In this document: positions 18,690 to 29,600 of the stretch, piece by piece
Layout: every line of letters starts with the position of its first letter
Position numbering within the stretch: position 1 is the stretch's first letter
Assembly (NCBI RefSeq): GCF_009711095.1
Contig: NZ_WMJZ01000022.1
Span: 16,162-80,161 of the forward strand
Source: Intestinirhabdus alba
GTDB lineage: Bacteria; Pseudomonadota; Gammaproteobacteria; Enterobacterales; Enterobacteriaceae
Direction of reading: 5' to 3'
Length of the DNA stretch: 64,000 nt
Notes under the pieces: model-generated
The model's database searches: none
What the model was told of the DNA's origin: nothing
Seen by the model: only the letters and a program-made list of their open reading frames with translations
Translations under genes and position numbers: made by a program

Positions 18690-18821
18690 ATGAACGAATT
18701 TAAGAGGTGTATGCGCGTGTTCAGCCACTCTCCCTTTAAGGTACGCTTGCTGTTGCTTTCCATGCTGTGCGAGCTGTTTCACGACAAAACGGATGCGGAT
18801 AAAACGGCATCCGGGCGCTAG
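18690..18821 (+). CDS. mntS: Small protein MntS (manganese supply/exporter inhibitor)
   Basis: 43-residue protein starting MNEFKRCMRVFSHSPFKVRL, nearly identical to E. coli MntS (42 aa) over the first 25 residues; the C-terminal tail (HDKTDADKTASGR) diverges. MntS raises available intracellular Mn2+, probably by blocking the MntP exporter, and is made only when Mn is scarce. A CAGGAG ribosome site precedes the ATG. The regulatory link is the MntR box 60 bases upstream. In E. coli the locus also encodes an antisense RNA (RybA); I cannot confirm one here from sequence alone. Confidence 0.93.
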   Translation: MNEFKRCMRVFSHSPFKVRLLLLSMLCELFHDKTDADKTASGR

Positions 18822-19068
18822 CGCGGCGTCGTTAGCGGCAGCCTCCCGTCGGTTGCCACGTTAACCCTGTTTTTTGTGGGTTTTTCCCGCACTCTCGCAA
18901 AACCGTTGCCCCCGGCTGTTGACCTGAACCGTCAACCGCTCTATCTTCTTGCAGCCCTGCCTGTACCGCCTCTTCCGGTTGCGGATCTTTCCGCCACTTT
19001 TCCGCGCAGCAGCAGGTTTTGACCCGGGACGCCAGGGTGAGCAATTGGCGTTTTAGCGACAGCGGCCC

Positions 19069-20652
19069 ATGAATTTATCTCTTAAAGCCACTCTTCTTAC
19101 CCGTATCCAGGGCGTCAGCCCGTGGGTGGGTTTCTATTTTTTACAGTCCCTGCTGATTAACCTTGCGCTGGGCTACCCCTTCAGCCTGCTTTACGCCGCG
19201 GCCTTCGCCTGCGTACTGCTGCTGCTGTGGCGCACGGCACCGCGCCTGCAGAAGGCGCTGGTCGGCGTCTGCTCGCTTATCGCCGCCCTGTACTTTCCGT
19301 TTGGGCAAACCTACGGTTCGCCCAATTTTAATACCCTGCTGGCGCTGCATTCGACCAATCTCCAGGAGTCGAGTGAGATCCTGTCCCTTTTCCCCTGGTA
19401 CAGCTATCTTGTCAGCCTGTTTATCTTTGCGCTGGGGGTCGTCGCCCTTCGCCGGAAAAAGGGGGAGAAGAAGCGCTGGAGCAGCGTCGACAGCCTGTGC
19501 CTGCTGTTCAGCGCGGCGGCCTTTTTTGTCGCGCCGGTGCAAAACCTGACCTGGGGCGGTAAATTTAAGCTGCAGGACACCGGCTATCCGGCTTTTCGCT
19601 TTATTAAAGACGTTATCGTCAATAACAACGAGGTGATTGACGAGCAGCGGCGAATGGCGGAGCTGTCAACGATGAAAGATAGCTGGACGGTCACCGCAGT
19701 AAAGCCACGGTATCATCTCTATGTGATGGTGATTGGTGAAAGCGCCCGCCGCGACGCGCTCGGTGCCTTTGGCGGCCACTGGAATAACACCCCCTTCGCC
19801 AGCAGCGTCAACGGCTATTTCTTTACCGACTACGTTGCGGCAAGCGGCTCCACCCAGAAGTCGCTCGGTCTGACCCTGAACCGGGTGGTGGACCAGCGGC
19901 CGCAGTTTCAGAACAACGTGATTACTCTGGCCAACCGGGCCGGCTTTCAGACCTGGTGGTTTTCCAATCAGGGACAAATTGGCGAATATGACACGGCCAT
20001 CGCCAGCATCGCCAGGCGCGCCGACGAGGTGCACTTCCTGAAAAGCGGCGATTTTGAGGCGGATAAGAATACCGAGGATGAGGCGCTGTTAAACATGACC
20101 TCGCAGGTGCTGGAGGCCGACCGCAGCCAGCCGCAGCTCATCGTCCTGCACCTGATGGGATCGCATCCCCAGGCCTGCGACCGCACCCACGGAAAGTATA
20201 CGGTTTTCGTTCAGTCGAAGGAAACCTCCTGCTATCTGTACTCCATCACCCGCACCGACGAACTGCTGCACGCCCTGTACGATCGGCTGCGCAACAGCGG
20301 CGAAAGCTTTTCACTGGTCTATTTTTCCGATCACGGGCTGGCCTTTAAAGAGCGCGGCAAAGCGGTTCAGTATCTGGCCCACGACGACCGGTTTCAGCAA
20401 AATTTTCAGGTGCCGTTTATGGTGCTTTCCAGTGACGACAAGGCCCACCGTCTGATTAAGGCGCGCCGCTCGGCCAATGATTTTCTGAGCTTTTTTTCAC
20501 AGTGGACGGGGATCGCGGCCAAAGAGATCAGCAGCCGCTACCGCTTTATTTCCGGGCAGAACGCCGGTCCGGTGTACGTCACTAACTTCAAACTGCAGAA
20601 GGTGGACTACACTCATCTGGGCAGCGATACTTTTGCAACCCGGACCCGCTAA
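19069..20652 (+). CDS. opgE: Phosphoethanolamine transferase OpgE (YbiP)
   Basis: 527-residue inner-membrane enzyme of the EptA/YhjW sulfatase-fold family; E. coli YbiP/OpgE has the same length and adds phosphoethanolamine to osmoregulated periplasmic glucans. The N-terminal ~175 residues form about five hydrophobic helices. The periplasmic alkaline-phosphatase-like domain follows: the catalytic threonine lies in the AASGSTQKSLGLT segment, and metal ligands lie in VIGESARRDALG and YFSDHGLAF. It starts 247 bases after mntS and ends at a bidirectional terminator shared with ompX. Confidence 0.92.
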   Translation: MNLSLKATLLTRIQGVSPWVGFYFLQSLLINLALGYPFSLLYAAAFACVLLLLWRTAPRLQKALVGVCSLIAALYFPFGQTYGSPNFNTLLALHSTNLQESSEILSLFPWYSYLVSLFIFALGVVALRRKKGEKKRWSSVDSLCLLFSAAAFFVAPVQNLTWGGKFKLQDTGYPAFRFIKDVIVNNNEVIDEQRRMAELSTMKDSWTVTAVKPRYHLYVMVIGESARRDALGAFGGHWNNTPFASSVNGYFFTDYVAASGSTQKSLGLTLNRVVDQRPQFQNNVITLANRAGFQTWWFSNQGQIGEYDTAIASIARRADEVHFLKSGDFEADKNTEDEALLNMTSQVLEADRSQPQLIVLHLMGSHPQACDRTHGKYTVFVQSKETSCYLYSITRTDELLHALYDRLRNSGESFSLVYFSDHGLAFKERGKAVQYLAHDDRFQQNFQVPFMVLSSDDKAHRLIKARRSANDFLSFFSQWTGIAAKEISSRYRFISGQNAGPVYVTNFKLQKVDYTHLGSDTFATRTR

Positions 20653-20676
20653 GCAATCCGGAGACGCCACGCAGGC

Positions 20677-20710
20677 AAAAAAAATCCGCCCCGAAGGGCG
20701 GATTTTTTTT
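20677..20710. terminator. Bidirectional intrinsic terminator between opgE and ompX
   Basis: Seven-base stem CCGCCC-type (TCCGCCC / GGGCGGA) with a CGAA tetraloop, flanked by eight A on the left and eight T on the right. Textbook two-way Rho-independent terminator for two convergent genes. Confidence 0.95.
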
Positions 20711-20727
20711 ATCTCACCGGAAGGTGA

Positions 20728-21243
20728 TTAGAAACGGTAGCCTACGCCTGCGATCCAGGTGCCGACGTCAACGTTACGAATGCGGCTCTGCTCATAGGAG
20801 AAGTCCAGAGCGACGTTTTCCATCGGGTTAAACTGCAGGCCTGCGCCGTAAGAGAAACCGTAGTCACTGACGTCATCTTTATAGCGCGGGTAGTCGGTCT
20901 GCTGGAATTTACCGTAGCCAACGCCAACAACGCCGTAGATGCTCGCCCAGTCGTTCAGGCGGAATGCCGGACCTGCAGTGAGGCCGTAGTACTGAGATTT
21001 GTTGTAATCGCCCGCACTGTTAGTACGATCTTTTTCTGTGTAGGTGAAGGAGCCGATTACGCCCAGCGGATTGTTGTCCTGCTCGTAGCGATATTTCAGG
21101 TTAAAACCGTTCATTTTATTCGCTACGCCCTGCGCGTCGCTCTGAGCGTAGCCACCGCTAACGGTAGACGTCGCAGCTACGGCAGTACCTGCGGAGAGAG
21201 CCAGAACAGCGGCCAGTGCTGAAAGACATGCAATTTTTTTCAT
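20728..21243 (-). CDS. ompX: Outer membrane protein OmpX
   Basis: 171-residue, eight-stranded outer-membrane barrel of the Ail/Lom family. The signal peptide MKKIACLSALAAVLALSAGTAVA is followed by mature ATSTVSGGYAQSD, and the protein ends in the aromatic VGYRF that the BAM complex recognises. ATG 21243 is preferred over the in-frame GTG 21249: it gives the conserved MKKIAC start and the E. coli length, and the GAGG ribosome site is correctly spaced from it. Strands alternate throughout (YGVVGVGYGKF, YGFSYGAGLQF). In E. coli its mRNA is repressed by CyaR and MicA near the start codon; that region (AACCACCTC on the plus strand) looks conserved. Confidence 0.97.
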   Translation of the reverse strand: MKKIACLSALAAVLALSAGTAVAATSTVSGGYAQSDAQGVANKMNGFNLKYRYEQDNNPLGVIGSFTYTEKDRTNSAGDYNKSQYYGLTAGPAFRLNDWASIYGVVGVGYGKFQQTDYPRYKDDVSDYGFSYGAGLQFNPMENVALDFSYEQSRIRNVDVGTWIAGVGYRF

Positions 21244-21249
21244 AACCAC

Positions 21250-21595
21250 CTCAAATGTGCTTTAAATAAGTCCTAAGATTTAAATATAACAAGAATTGAT
21301 GAGAAACTCTTTGTGATTCACGTTGTCTAAGGGGGCATTTCGTGTAACAAGATGTTTCAAAGTAACGCTATCTCTTTAAAATAAAACCATTTTTATAGCT
21401 AACCGCGCCATTATTACGCGCCCAGGCCAATCTCTTCATCCAGACTAATCTTAATTCGTCGCTTATTAATCCAACAATAAAGGATCGTTCCGGCAGCCTC
21501 AGGGAAACTTTTTTCAACAAAATCACAACCCTGGCCGGCGCTTTCCATTACACTGCCCACTTATCTATCCTTTGGTAAACTTGACAGGAGAAAGG
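21250..21595. other. ompX-rhtA divergent intergenic region
   Basis: 346 bases, AT-rich in the half nearest ompX, carrying the promoters of two divergent genes. I see no reading frame, no strong repeat and no recognisable operator apart from short low-complexity runs. A short GCGC / GCGC stem lies near 21405-21421. Confidence 0.5.
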
Positions 21596-22498
21596 ATGCC
21601 GCTGTTAGCACGAAAAATGCCCGTCTGGGCCTCCGTTCTGATTCTGCTGGTCGCCATGTGCTCCATCCAGAGCGGAGCATCGCTGGCGAAATCGCTGTTT
21701 TCTCTGGTCGGCGCACCGGGCGTTACCGCCCTGCGCCTGGCCCTCGGAACGTTAATCCTGATGGTCTTCTTTAAACCCTGGCGGCTGCGCTTTGCGAAAG
21801 CGCAGCGGCTGCCGCTGCTGTTCTATGGGCTGTCGCTTGGCGCAATGAACTACCTTTTTTATCTGTCCATTCAGACGGTGCCGCTGGGCATTGCCGTCTC
21901 CCTGGAGTTCACCGGGCCGCTGGCGGTGGCGCTTTTCTCCTCCCGACGCCCGGTGGACTTTATCTGGGTGGTGCTGGCCGTGCTCGGTCTCTGGTTCCTG
22001 CTGCCGCTGGGCCAGGAGGTCTCACATGTGGATCTGAACGGTGCCGCGCTGGCGCTTGGGGCGGGGGCCTGCTGGGCGCTGTATATTGTTACCGGCCGCC
22101 GCGCCGGAGCCGAACATGGGCCGGCGACCGTCGCCGTCGGCTCGCTGATTGCGGCGATCGTTTTTGTGCCCATCGGCGCGCTGCAGGCCGGCGATGCCCT
22201 GTGGCACTGGTCGCTTCTGCCGCTGGGCCTGGGCGTTGCCGTCCTGTCGACGGCGCTTCCCTACTCGCTGGAGATGATCGCCCTGACGCGCCTGCCCACC
22301 CGTACTTTCGGCACTCTGATGAGCATGGAGCCTGCGCTTGCCGCCGTGACCGGCATGATTTTCCTCGGAGAGACCCTGACGCTGACCCAGACGCTGGCGC
22401 TGTGCGCGATTGTTGCCGCCTCGATGGGTTCCACCCTTACCCTCCGCCGTGAAAGCCACGTTAAGCCGGTAGACACCAACCAGAGCGGTTCGCTTTAG
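21596..22498 (+). CDS. rhtA: Threonine/homoserine exporter RhtA
   Basis: 300-residue inner-membrane protein of the drug/metabolite transporter (EamA) superfamily, exporting threonine and homoserine. Ten hydrophobic helices are arranged as two EamA repeats, with the characteristic EFTGPLAVALFSSRRPVD and TLMSMEPALAAVTGMIFLGE motifs. ATG 21596 is chosen because AGGAGAAAGG lies just upstream and the next ~20 residues align with E. coli RhtA. An upstream in-frame start at 21572 adds eight residues not seen in the family. It is followed by a 407-base spacer with an intrinsic terminator. Confidence 0.95.
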   Translation: MPLLARKMPVWASVLILLVAMCSIQSGASLAKSLFSLVGAPGVTALRLALGTLILMVFFKPWRLRFAKAQRLPLLFYGLSLGAMNYLFYLSIQTVPLGIAVSLEFTGPLAVALFSSRRPVDFIWVVLAVLGLWFLLPLGQEVSHVDLNGAALALGAGACWALYIVTGRRAGAEHGPATVAVGSLIAAIVFVPIGALQAGDALWHWSLLPLGLGVAVLSTALPYSLEMIALTRLPTRTFGTLMSMEPALAAVTGMIFLGETLTLTQTLALCAIVAASMGSTLTLRRESHVKPVDTNQSGSL

Positions 22499-22592
22499 CA
22501 TTAAGGCCCCGGCTTTTCGCCCGGCTGATAGCGCAAAAATTTGCACACCGGGTAACCCGTACCAGCGCAGGCCAGGCGGCACGGGTTTGAAT

Positions 22593-22642
22593 GAGAATTT
22601 TCTGCGTCGAATGCATATTCATGCAGGAAATTCTCTTTTTTT
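22593..22642 (+). terminator. Intrinsic terminator / structured 3' region downstream of rhtA
   Basis: Thirteen-base arms GAGAATTTTCTGC / GCAGGAAATTCTC (one wobble) with a 17-base loop, then seven T. It lies about 95 bases after rhtA. A second stem, ACCCGT / ACGGGT at 22555-22586, precedes it directly, so the region could be a long 3' UTR or the end of a small RNA. Confidence 0.8.
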
Positions 22643-22852
22643 CTGATCCGTAGCGCTCCGTATATTAAAAAGAGCCTGCTTTTCAACGCCTGCAAAGCAT
22701 ATTTATGCCTGCTCTGTCTTCCTCAATCCAGGTTATTTTCTCCCGCCGTGAAATTAAGTAATCCTTTGATTACCTTTAAATTATCAAGCCACCATCGTTA
22801 TACGCTATTAAAGCGACAGGAACAGCCAGAAAAGCAGCCTCTATAACCGGTG

Positions 22853-22859
22853 CTATACT
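22853..22859 (+). promoter_or_regulatory. dps promoter -10 (sigma-70/sigma-S type)
   Basis: CTATACT, the extended -10 favoured by sigma-S, within GGTGCTATACTT, 47 bases before the dps start. The surrounding leader matches the E. coli dps promoter, which is driven by sigma-S in stationary phase and sigma-70 with OxyR under oxidative stress. Confidence 0.7.
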
Positions 22860-22905
22860 TGATGGCGTTAATTACCGGGACATAACATCAAGAGGATATG
22901 AAATT

Positions 22906-23409
22906 ATGAGTACCGCTAAACTGGTGAAAACAAAAGCATCCGATCTGCTTTACACCCGTAACGATGTCGCCGACAACGATAAAAAAGCCACTATTGAGCT
23001 GTTGAATCGTCAGGTTGTCCAGTTTATTGACCTGTCGCTGATTACCAAGCAGGCCCACTGGAACATGCGCGGCACCAACTTTATCGCCGTACATGAAATG
23101 CTGGACGGCTTCCGCACCGCGTTAACCAATCACCTTGACACCATGGCCGAACGCGCCGTACAGCTCGGCGGCGTGGCCCTTGGCACCACTCAGGTGATCA
23201 ACAGCAAAACGCCTCTGAAGAGCTACCCGCTGGACATTCACAGCGTGCAGGACCACCTGAAAGAGCTGGCGGATCGCTATGCCATCGTCGCCAACGACGT
23301 GCGCAAAGCCATCGGTGAAGCGAAGGATGAGGATACCGCCGATATCTTTACCGCCGCCTCCCGCGATCTCGATCAGTTCCTGTGGTTTATCGAAGCCAAC
23401 ATCGACTAA
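22906..23409 (+). CDS. dps: DNA-binding ferritin-like protein Dps
   Basis: 167 residues, the same as E. coli. It forms a dodecamer that binds DNA and oxidises Fe2+ with H2O2 in starvation and oxidative stress. The Lys-rich N-terminal tail ([18 protein letters not shown]) binds DNA. The ferroxidase residues lie in [22 protein letters not shown] (His, His, Asp, Glu). An AGAGGATATGAAATT leader provides the ribosome site. It is monocistronic with its own intrinsic terminator. Confidence 0.98.
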   Translation: MSTAKLVKTKASDLLYTRNDVADNDKKATIELLNRQVVQFIDLSLITKQAHWNMRGTNFIAVHEMLDGFRTALTNHLDTMAERAVQLGGVALGTTQVINSKTPLKSYPLDIHSVQDHLKELADRYAIVANDVRKAIGEAKDEDTADIFTAASRDLDQFLWFIEANID

Positions 23410-23433
23410 CCGACCCGCTGATTGATTGCCCGT

Positions 23434-23457
23434 AACCCTCGCCCCGGCGGGGGTTTT
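23434..23457 (+). terminator. Intrinsic terminator of dps
   Basis: Inverted repeat AACCCTCGCC / GGCGGGGGTT with a minimal loop, followed by TTTT, 24 bases after the dps stop. Confidence 0.85.
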
Positions 23458-23601
23458 GCACTATTCAGGTGCGCTCCGCCTCATGCCTCGCCGCAAAAAG
23501 TAAAACATCTGTAATAATTACATCACAGAATAGTTATTTAATGTTTGTTTAAGCAGCGCTTTTTACGCTAAATAAGCGGGATGAGCGGCTCGCCGTTCGC
23601 C

Positions 23602-23617
23602 TGCACCAAAATAACGC
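23602..23617 (+). promoter_or_regulatory. NtrC-type enhancer half-site upstream of glnH
   Basis: TGCACCAAAATAACGC, matching one strong half of the NtrC (GlnG) consensus TGCACCA-N3-TGGTGCA, about 100 bases before the sigma-54 promoter. This is the expected enhancer distance and resembles glnH control in E. coli. Confidence 0.6.
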
Positions 23618-23705
23618 CCCATTACGGGGCAAACCGTGGCTATTGCCCCGCCGACCGCACTGCGAAACGGGGAGACAGCTTAAGCAAAACAAAGGGTTAT
23701 AAAAC

Positions 23706-23720
23706 TGGCACAGATTTTTC
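23706..23720 (+). promoter_or_regulatory. Sigma-54 promoter of glnHPQ
   Basis: TGGCAC-N5-TTTC. The -24 element is perfect and the -12 element is degenerate (TTTC instead of TTGC), as I recall for glnHp2 of E. coli. With the NtrC half-site upstream it predicts nitrogen-limitation induction. Confidence 0.65.
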
Positions 23721-23761
23721 ATTGCGCCATAGGTTCTCGCAGGGGATCGCCCCGTGGATAA

Positions 23762-24520
<759 letters not shown>

Positions 24521-24588
24521 GTCGTTTCCGCGGTAAACCGCGCGGCCAGGCCGTCGACGCCTGAAGAATAACGACAATGATGTTTATT

Positions 24589-24612
24589 GCCCGGCGGATT
24601 GCGCCACCGGGC
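24589..24612. repeat. REP-like palindrome after glnH
   Basis: GCCCGGCGG / CCACCGGGC around a 6-base loop, like the REP/BIME palindromes of the Klebsiella-Enterobacter group. Positioned after glnH, it may stabilise the glnH 3' end and keep the binding protein in excess over the permease. Confidence 0.65.
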
Positions 24613-24615
24613 GTT

Positions 24616-24955
24616 TATACCCTAAATAATTCGAGCTGCATGACAAAATGCAGCGCATTTTGAACAGCCTCAGGGCTGGCCCCGAAGGGGTGAGGCCGCA
24701 GGCCGAATCACGCGGAAAGTGAGCGACAAATTCGTCAGGAACGAATTTGCCCGACCGCAGGTCGCCTTCGGTGAGGGACAAGGATGTCCCTCATTCATCC
24801 CCGGGAGCATAGCGAACTATACGATCGGGGTTAGTGACTACTCTGTCGGGAGCAGTTTTGAACGCCGCGCAGCGGCGGCCCGTCAGGGCGAGTCTCATGG
24901 ATGAGACGAGTAACCAGTAGCCAGCACACATGCAGCCTGAAGCATGACGGGTATA
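24616..24955. repeat. Long ERIC-type intergenic repeat between glnH and glnP
   Basis: Terminal inverted repeats TATACCC / GGGTATA. The left end reads CCTAAATAATTCGAG and the right end GCAGCCTGAAGCATGACGG, as in ERIC elements. At 340 bases it is far longer than the ~127-base core. Internal perfect stems include AAAATGC/GCATTTT (24645-24661), CAAATTCGT/ACGAATTTG (24727-24749), GAGGGAC/GTCCCTC and GTCTCAT/ATGAGAC. A related copy lies at 52735-52962. Confidence 0.85.
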
Positions 24956-24986
24956 TCTCTTTTCACCACGGTAACAGGAACAGATT

Positions 24987-25642
24987 ATGCAGTTTGACTG
25001 GAGCGCCATCTGGCCCGCCATTCCGCTTTTGATCGATGGTGCCAAAATGACCCTGTGGATCTCGGTCCTCGGTCTGGCAGGCGGACTGATCGTTGGTCTG
25101 GCGGCAGGTTTTGCGCGCACGTTCGGCGGCTGGATCGCCAACCACATTGCGCTGGTTTTTATCGAAATCATTCGCGGTACGCCCATCGTCGTGCAGGTGA
25201 TGTTTATCTACTTCGCCCTGCCGATGGCGTTTAACGATCTGCGCATCGATCCCTTCAGCGCGGCGGTGGTCACCATCATGATTAACTCCGGAGCCTATAT
25301 CGCCGAAATCACCCGCGGCGCGGTGCTCTCCATCCACAAAGGCTTTAGCGAGGCGGGGCTGGCCCTCGGCCTTTCCCGGCGGGAAACCATCCGCCACGTT
25401 ATTTTACCGCTGGCGCTGCGCCGGATGCTGCCGCCGCTGGGCAACCAGTGGATTATCAGCATTAAGGACACCTCGCTGTTTATCGTGATCGGCGTGGCCG
25501 AGCTGACCCGCCAGGGCCAGGAGATCATCGCCGGCAACTTTCGCGCGCTGGAGATCTGGAGCGCCGTTGCGGTGTTCTATCTGATCATAACTCTGGTGCT
25601 GAGCTTTATTCTGCGTCGTCTGGAAAAAAGGATGAAAATCCT

Positions 25643-25646
<4 letters not shown>
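24987..25646 (+). CDS. glnP: Glutamine ABC transporter permease GlnP
   Basis: 219-residue inner-membrane permease of the HisMQ/GlnP type with five hydrophobic helices. The EAA loop that contacts GlnQ is [33 protein letters not shown]. It starts after the ERIC-type element with an ACAGGAACAG leader, and overlaps glnQ by four bases. It forms the channel of the glutamine importer with GlnH (periplasm) and GlnQ (ATPase). Confidence 0.97.
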
Positions 25647-26365
<719 letters not shown>

Positions 26366-26370
26366 TCCTC

Positions 26371-26400
26371 GTCGCGCCCTTCCCTGCGCAAGGGCGCGAC
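26371..26400 (+). terminator. Hairpin at the end of glnHPQ
   Basis: Perfect 11-base arms GTCGCGCCCTT / AAGGGCGCGAC with an 8-base loop directly after glnQ. No T-tract, so termination efficiency is uncertain. Confidence 0.65.
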
Positions 26401-26479
26401 CGGTTACGAATCCTCCCATTTCCTGCCGCGCCTTCCCCGCCAACTATACTTATCGTTTTGTTTTCTCACTGGAGGAGCT

Positions 26480-28693
26480 ATGCGGTGGATCCTGTTTATC
26501 CTCTGCTGCCTGCTGGGCGCGACCGCCCACGCGGCGGTGATTCCTGGCGTCACTACCGGCGCGACGAGTGATTCCCGGAGCGCGCCGGACCTGGAGCAGA
26601 AAAAAGCGGCCTGGGCGGCGCTGGCGGACATACTGGAAAATGACGCTTCCCGCAAGGAGCTGATTGACCAACTGCGCAGCGCGGCCGCCACGCCGCCCCC
26701 GGAAGCGGTGCCTAAAATTACGCCGCCCACGCTGAGGGAAGAGAAGACGGTGCTGGAAAACGTCACCGATATCAGCCGCCGCTATGGCGAAGCCTTCTCT
26801 GACCGCTTTGCCCAGCTGTATCGCAATATCACCACCGCGCCGCATAAACCCTTTAATGCCCGCACCTTTACCAACGCCCTGAGCCACTTTCTGCTGCTGG
26901 CGGCGGCGGTGTTCAGCCTTTACTGGCTGGCGCGCCTGTGCGCCCTGCCGCTGTATCGTAAAATGGGCGCGTGGGCGCGCAAAAAGAATCGCGACCGCAG
27001 CAACTGGCTGCAGCTGCCCGCCATGATCCTCGGCGCTTTTTTTATCGATCTGCTGCTGCTGGCGCTGACCCTGTTCGTCGGGCAGATGCTGAGCAACAGC
27101 TTTAACGCCAATAACAGAACCATTGCCTTTCAGCAGAGCCTGTTTCTTAACGCCTTCGCGCTGATTGAGTTTTTCAAGGCCGTTCTGCGGCTGATTTTCT
27201 GCCCTAAGGTGGCGGATCTGCGGGCGTTCAACATTCAGGACGTCGGGGCGAACTACTGGAACCGCCGCCTCAGCGCCCTGAGCAGCCTGATCGGCTACGG
27301 GCTGATTGTCGCGGTGCCGATCGTCTCAAATCAGGTCAACGTACAGGTGGGCGCGATGGCGAACGTGGTTATTATGCTGTGCATCACCCTGTGGGCGCTG
27401 TACCTGATCTTCCATAATAAAAGAGAGATTGCCGGCCATCTGCTGAGCCTTTCAGAGCGGTCGCTGGCCTTCTTCAGCCTCTTTATCCGCGCCTTCGCGC
27501 TGATCTGGCACTGGCTGGCCAGCGCTTACTTCATCGTGCTGTTCTTTTTCTCGCTGTTCGATCCGGGCAACAGCCTGAAGTTTATGATGGGCGCAACGCT
27601 GCGCAGCCTGCTGATTATCGGCGTCGCCGCCTTTGTCTGCGGCATATTCTCCCGCTGGATAGCCAAAACTATTACCCTGTCGCCCCACACTCAGCGCAGC
27701 TATCCGGAGCTGCAAAAGCGGCTCAACGGCTGGCTCTCCACCGCCCTGAAAGCGGCGCGTATTCTGACGGTCTGCGTCGCCGTTATGCTGCTGCTCAACG
27801 CCTGGGGGCTGTTTGATTTCTGGAACTGGCTGCACTACGGCGCGGGCGAGAGAACCGTTGATATTCTGATCCGCATCGCGCTGATCCTTTTCTTCTCCGC
27901 CGTGGGCTGGACTCTTCTCGCCAGCCTGATCGAAAACCGGCTGACGTCGGATATCCACGGTCGTCCGCTGCCCAGCGCGCGCACCCGCACGCTGCTGACG
28001 CTGTTTCGCAACGCGCTGGCGGTAGTGATCAGCACCATTACCGTGATGATCGTGCTGTCGGAGATCGGCGTGAATATCGCCCCGCTGCTCGCCGGAGCCG
28101 GGGCGCTCGGGCTGGCGATTTCGTTTGGCGCGCAGACCCTGGTGAAGGACATTATTACCGGGGTATTTATTCAGTTTGAGAACGGGATGAACACCGGCGA
28201 TCTGGTGACCATTGGGCCGCTGACCGGCACGGTGGAGCGCATGTCGATCCGTTCGGTGGGGGTGCGCCAGGATACCGGTGCCTATCATATTATTCCGTGG
28301 TCATCGATCACCACCTTCGCCAACTTCGTGCGCGGCATCGGCTCGGTGGTGGCCAACTATGACGTCGATCGCAACGAGGACGCGGACAAAGCCAACCAGG
28401 CGCTGAAGGAGGCGGTAGCGGCAGTGATGGCGATGGAGGAGATTCGCGGACTGATTATCGGCGAACCGTCGTTCGCCGGCATCGTTGGCCTGAGCAACAC
28501 CGCCTTTACGCTCCGCGTGTCGTTTACCACCCTGCCGCTGAAGCAGTGGACGGTGCGCTTCGCCCTCGACGGCCAGGTGAAAAAACAGTTCGACCTGGCG
28601 AAGGTTCGCGCCCCGGTGCAGACCTGGCAGGTGCTGCCAGCGCCCTCTGCCCCGTCAGCGGAGTCGCCTACCCCTGGCGTCTGCGCGCCATAA
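26480..28693 (+). CDS. mscM: Mechanosensitive channel MscM (YbiO)
   Basis: 737-residue inner-membrane channel of the MscS superfamily (E. coli YbiO 741). The order is signal peptide (1-20, [18 protein letters not shown]), a periplasmic region (~20-135), then about ten hydrophobic helices. The pore helix and MscS beta domain are at ~535-620 ([54 protein letters not shown]). The cytosolic C-domain ends in a Pro-rich tail. It protects against hypo-osmotic shock. Its last 26 bases overlap the convergent rlmF. Confidence 0.94.
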   Translation: MRWILFILCCLLGATAHAAVIPGVTTGATSDSRSAPDLEQKKAAWAALADILENDASRKELIDQLRSAAATPPPEAVPKITPPTLREEKTVLENVTDISRRYGEAFSDRFAQLYRNITTAPHKPFNARTFTNALSHFLLLAAAVFSLYWLARLCALPLYRKMGAWARKKNRDRSNWLQLPAMILGAFFIDLLLLALTLFVGQMLSNSFNANNRTIAFQQSLFLNAFALIEFFKAVLRLIFCPKVADLRAFNIQDVGANYWNRRLSALSSLIGYGLIVAVPIVSNQVNVQVGAMANVVIMLCITLWALYLIFHNKREIAGHLLSLSERSLAFFSLFIRAFALIWHWLASAYFIVLFFFSLFDPGNSLKFMMGATLRSLLIIGVAAFVCGIFSRWIAKTITLSPHTQRSYPELQKRLNGWLSTALKAARILTVCVAVMLLLNAWGLFDFWNWLHYGAGERTVDILIRIALILFFSAVGWTLLASLIENRLTSDIHGRPLPSARTRTLLTLFRNALAVVISTITVMIVLSEIGVNIAPLLAGAGALGLAISFGAQTLVKDIITGVFIQFENGMNTGDLVTIGPLTGTVERMSIRSVGVRQDTGAYHIIPWSSITTFANFVRGIGSVVANYDVDRNEDADKANQALKEAVAAVMAMEEIRGLIIGEPSFAGIVGLSNTAFTLRVSFTTLPLKQWTVRFALDGQVKKQFDLAKVRAPVQTWQVLPAPSAPSAESPTPGVCAP

Positions 28694-29600
28694 AGCGGCG
28701 GCGGCGATCGTCATCCATAAAGGTCCAGGCAATAAAGCGGCTCTGCTTTTGCCCCTGGGCCATCTCCTTCTTTACCACCTTCACCGCCCCGGCCTCAGTG
28801 AGCGCCCGGTAGAGGGGTGGCAGATTTTCACCGCGCGACACCAGGGTAGAAAACCACATCACCTGACGACCAAAGGCCGGGCTTTCGGCAATCATTTTGC
28901 TGATGAAGGCCACCTCGCCGCCCTCGCACCACAGCTCCTCCTGCTGGCCGCCGAAGTTCAGGGCGTCGTGCTTGCTCTGCCCGAGGTTGCGCCGCTTGCG
29001 CTCGCTGCCCTCGCGGGCGGCCTCGGCGGAATCATGGAACGGCGGGTTGCATAGCGTGGCGTCATACTGCTCGTTCTTATGGATAATGCCATTAAGGATG
29101 GCGGCGGGGTCCTTCTGCCTGCGCAGGCGAATGGCGCGGCTCAGGCCGGGGTTGCCGTTGACGATCGCCTGGGCGCTGGCCAGCGCCGTATCGCTGGTTT
29201 CACTGCCGGTAAAGCGCCAGCCGTACTCGCGCACGCCGATAAGCGGATAGATACAGTTTGCCCCGACGCCCACGTCCAGCACGCTGGCAGCGGTCGGAAT
29301 GGACCCCGTCGTCTCACCGAGCAGATCGGCGAGATGATGAATATAGTCCGCGCGCCCCGGCACCGGCGGGCAGAGAAACCCCGGTGGAATATCCCAGCTG
29401 GCGACGCCGTAAAAATGCGCCAGCAGGGCTTTATTAAGCGCTTTTACCGCCAGCGGATTGGCGAAATCAACGCTCTGCTGGCCCGCCGGGGTCAGGGTAA
29501 GAAATTGGGCCAGCTCAGGGTTCGCCTGGCACAGCGCGGCCAGATCGTAACGGCCGTGGTGACGGTTGCGCGGGTGTAATCCCGGTTTCTGGGGGGACAT
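28668..29600 (-). CDS. rlmF: 23S rRNA (adenine-1618-N6)-methyltransferase RlmF
   Basis: 310-residue SAM-dependent methyltransferase (E. coli 308). The SAM motif is [17 protein letters not shown] and the N6-adenine catalytic motif is NPPF ([12 protein letters not shown]). ATG 29600 is chosen because GGAGAATGTT precedes it and the protein then begins [20 protein letters not shown], as in E. coli; an upstream in-frame ATG at 29789 would add 63 unrelated residues. The 3' end overlaps convergent mscM by 26 bases. Confidence 0.94.
   Translation of the reverse strand: MSPQKPGLHPRNRHHGRYDLAALCQANPELAQFLTLTPAGQQSVDFANPLAVKALNKALLAHFYGVASWDIPPGFLCPPVPGRADYIHHLADLLGETTGSIPTAASVLDVGVGANCIYPLIGVREYGWRFTGSETSDTALASAQAIVNGNPGLSRAIRLRRQKDPAAILNGIIHKNEQYDATLCNPPFHDSAEAAREGSERKRRNLGQSKHDALNFGGQQEELWCEGGEVAFISKMIAESPAFGRQVMWFSTLVSRGENLPPLYRALTEAGAVKVVKKEMAQGQKQSRFIAWTFMDDDRRRRFMARRRQG

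Larger units (their letters stand above)
22499..22905. other. rhtA-dps intergenic region
   Basis: 407 bases. The first third carries the rhtA terminator and stacked stems. The middle holds a 6-base inverted repeat GTAATC-N4-GATTAC (22758-22773) of unknown role. The last 60 bases closely resemble the E. coli dps promoter and leader. No coding frame is credible. Confidence 0.6.

Noticed and set aside
22501..22695. 64-codon minus-strand frame downstream of rhtA
   Set aside because: Runs through the terminator stem and loop; composition is explained by the palindrome and there is no ribosome site.
24616..24955. Multiple short tandem palindromes suggesting a CRISPR array
   Set aside because: Stems differ from each other and there are no regular direct repeats with unique spacers; the terminal sequences identify an ERIC-type element.
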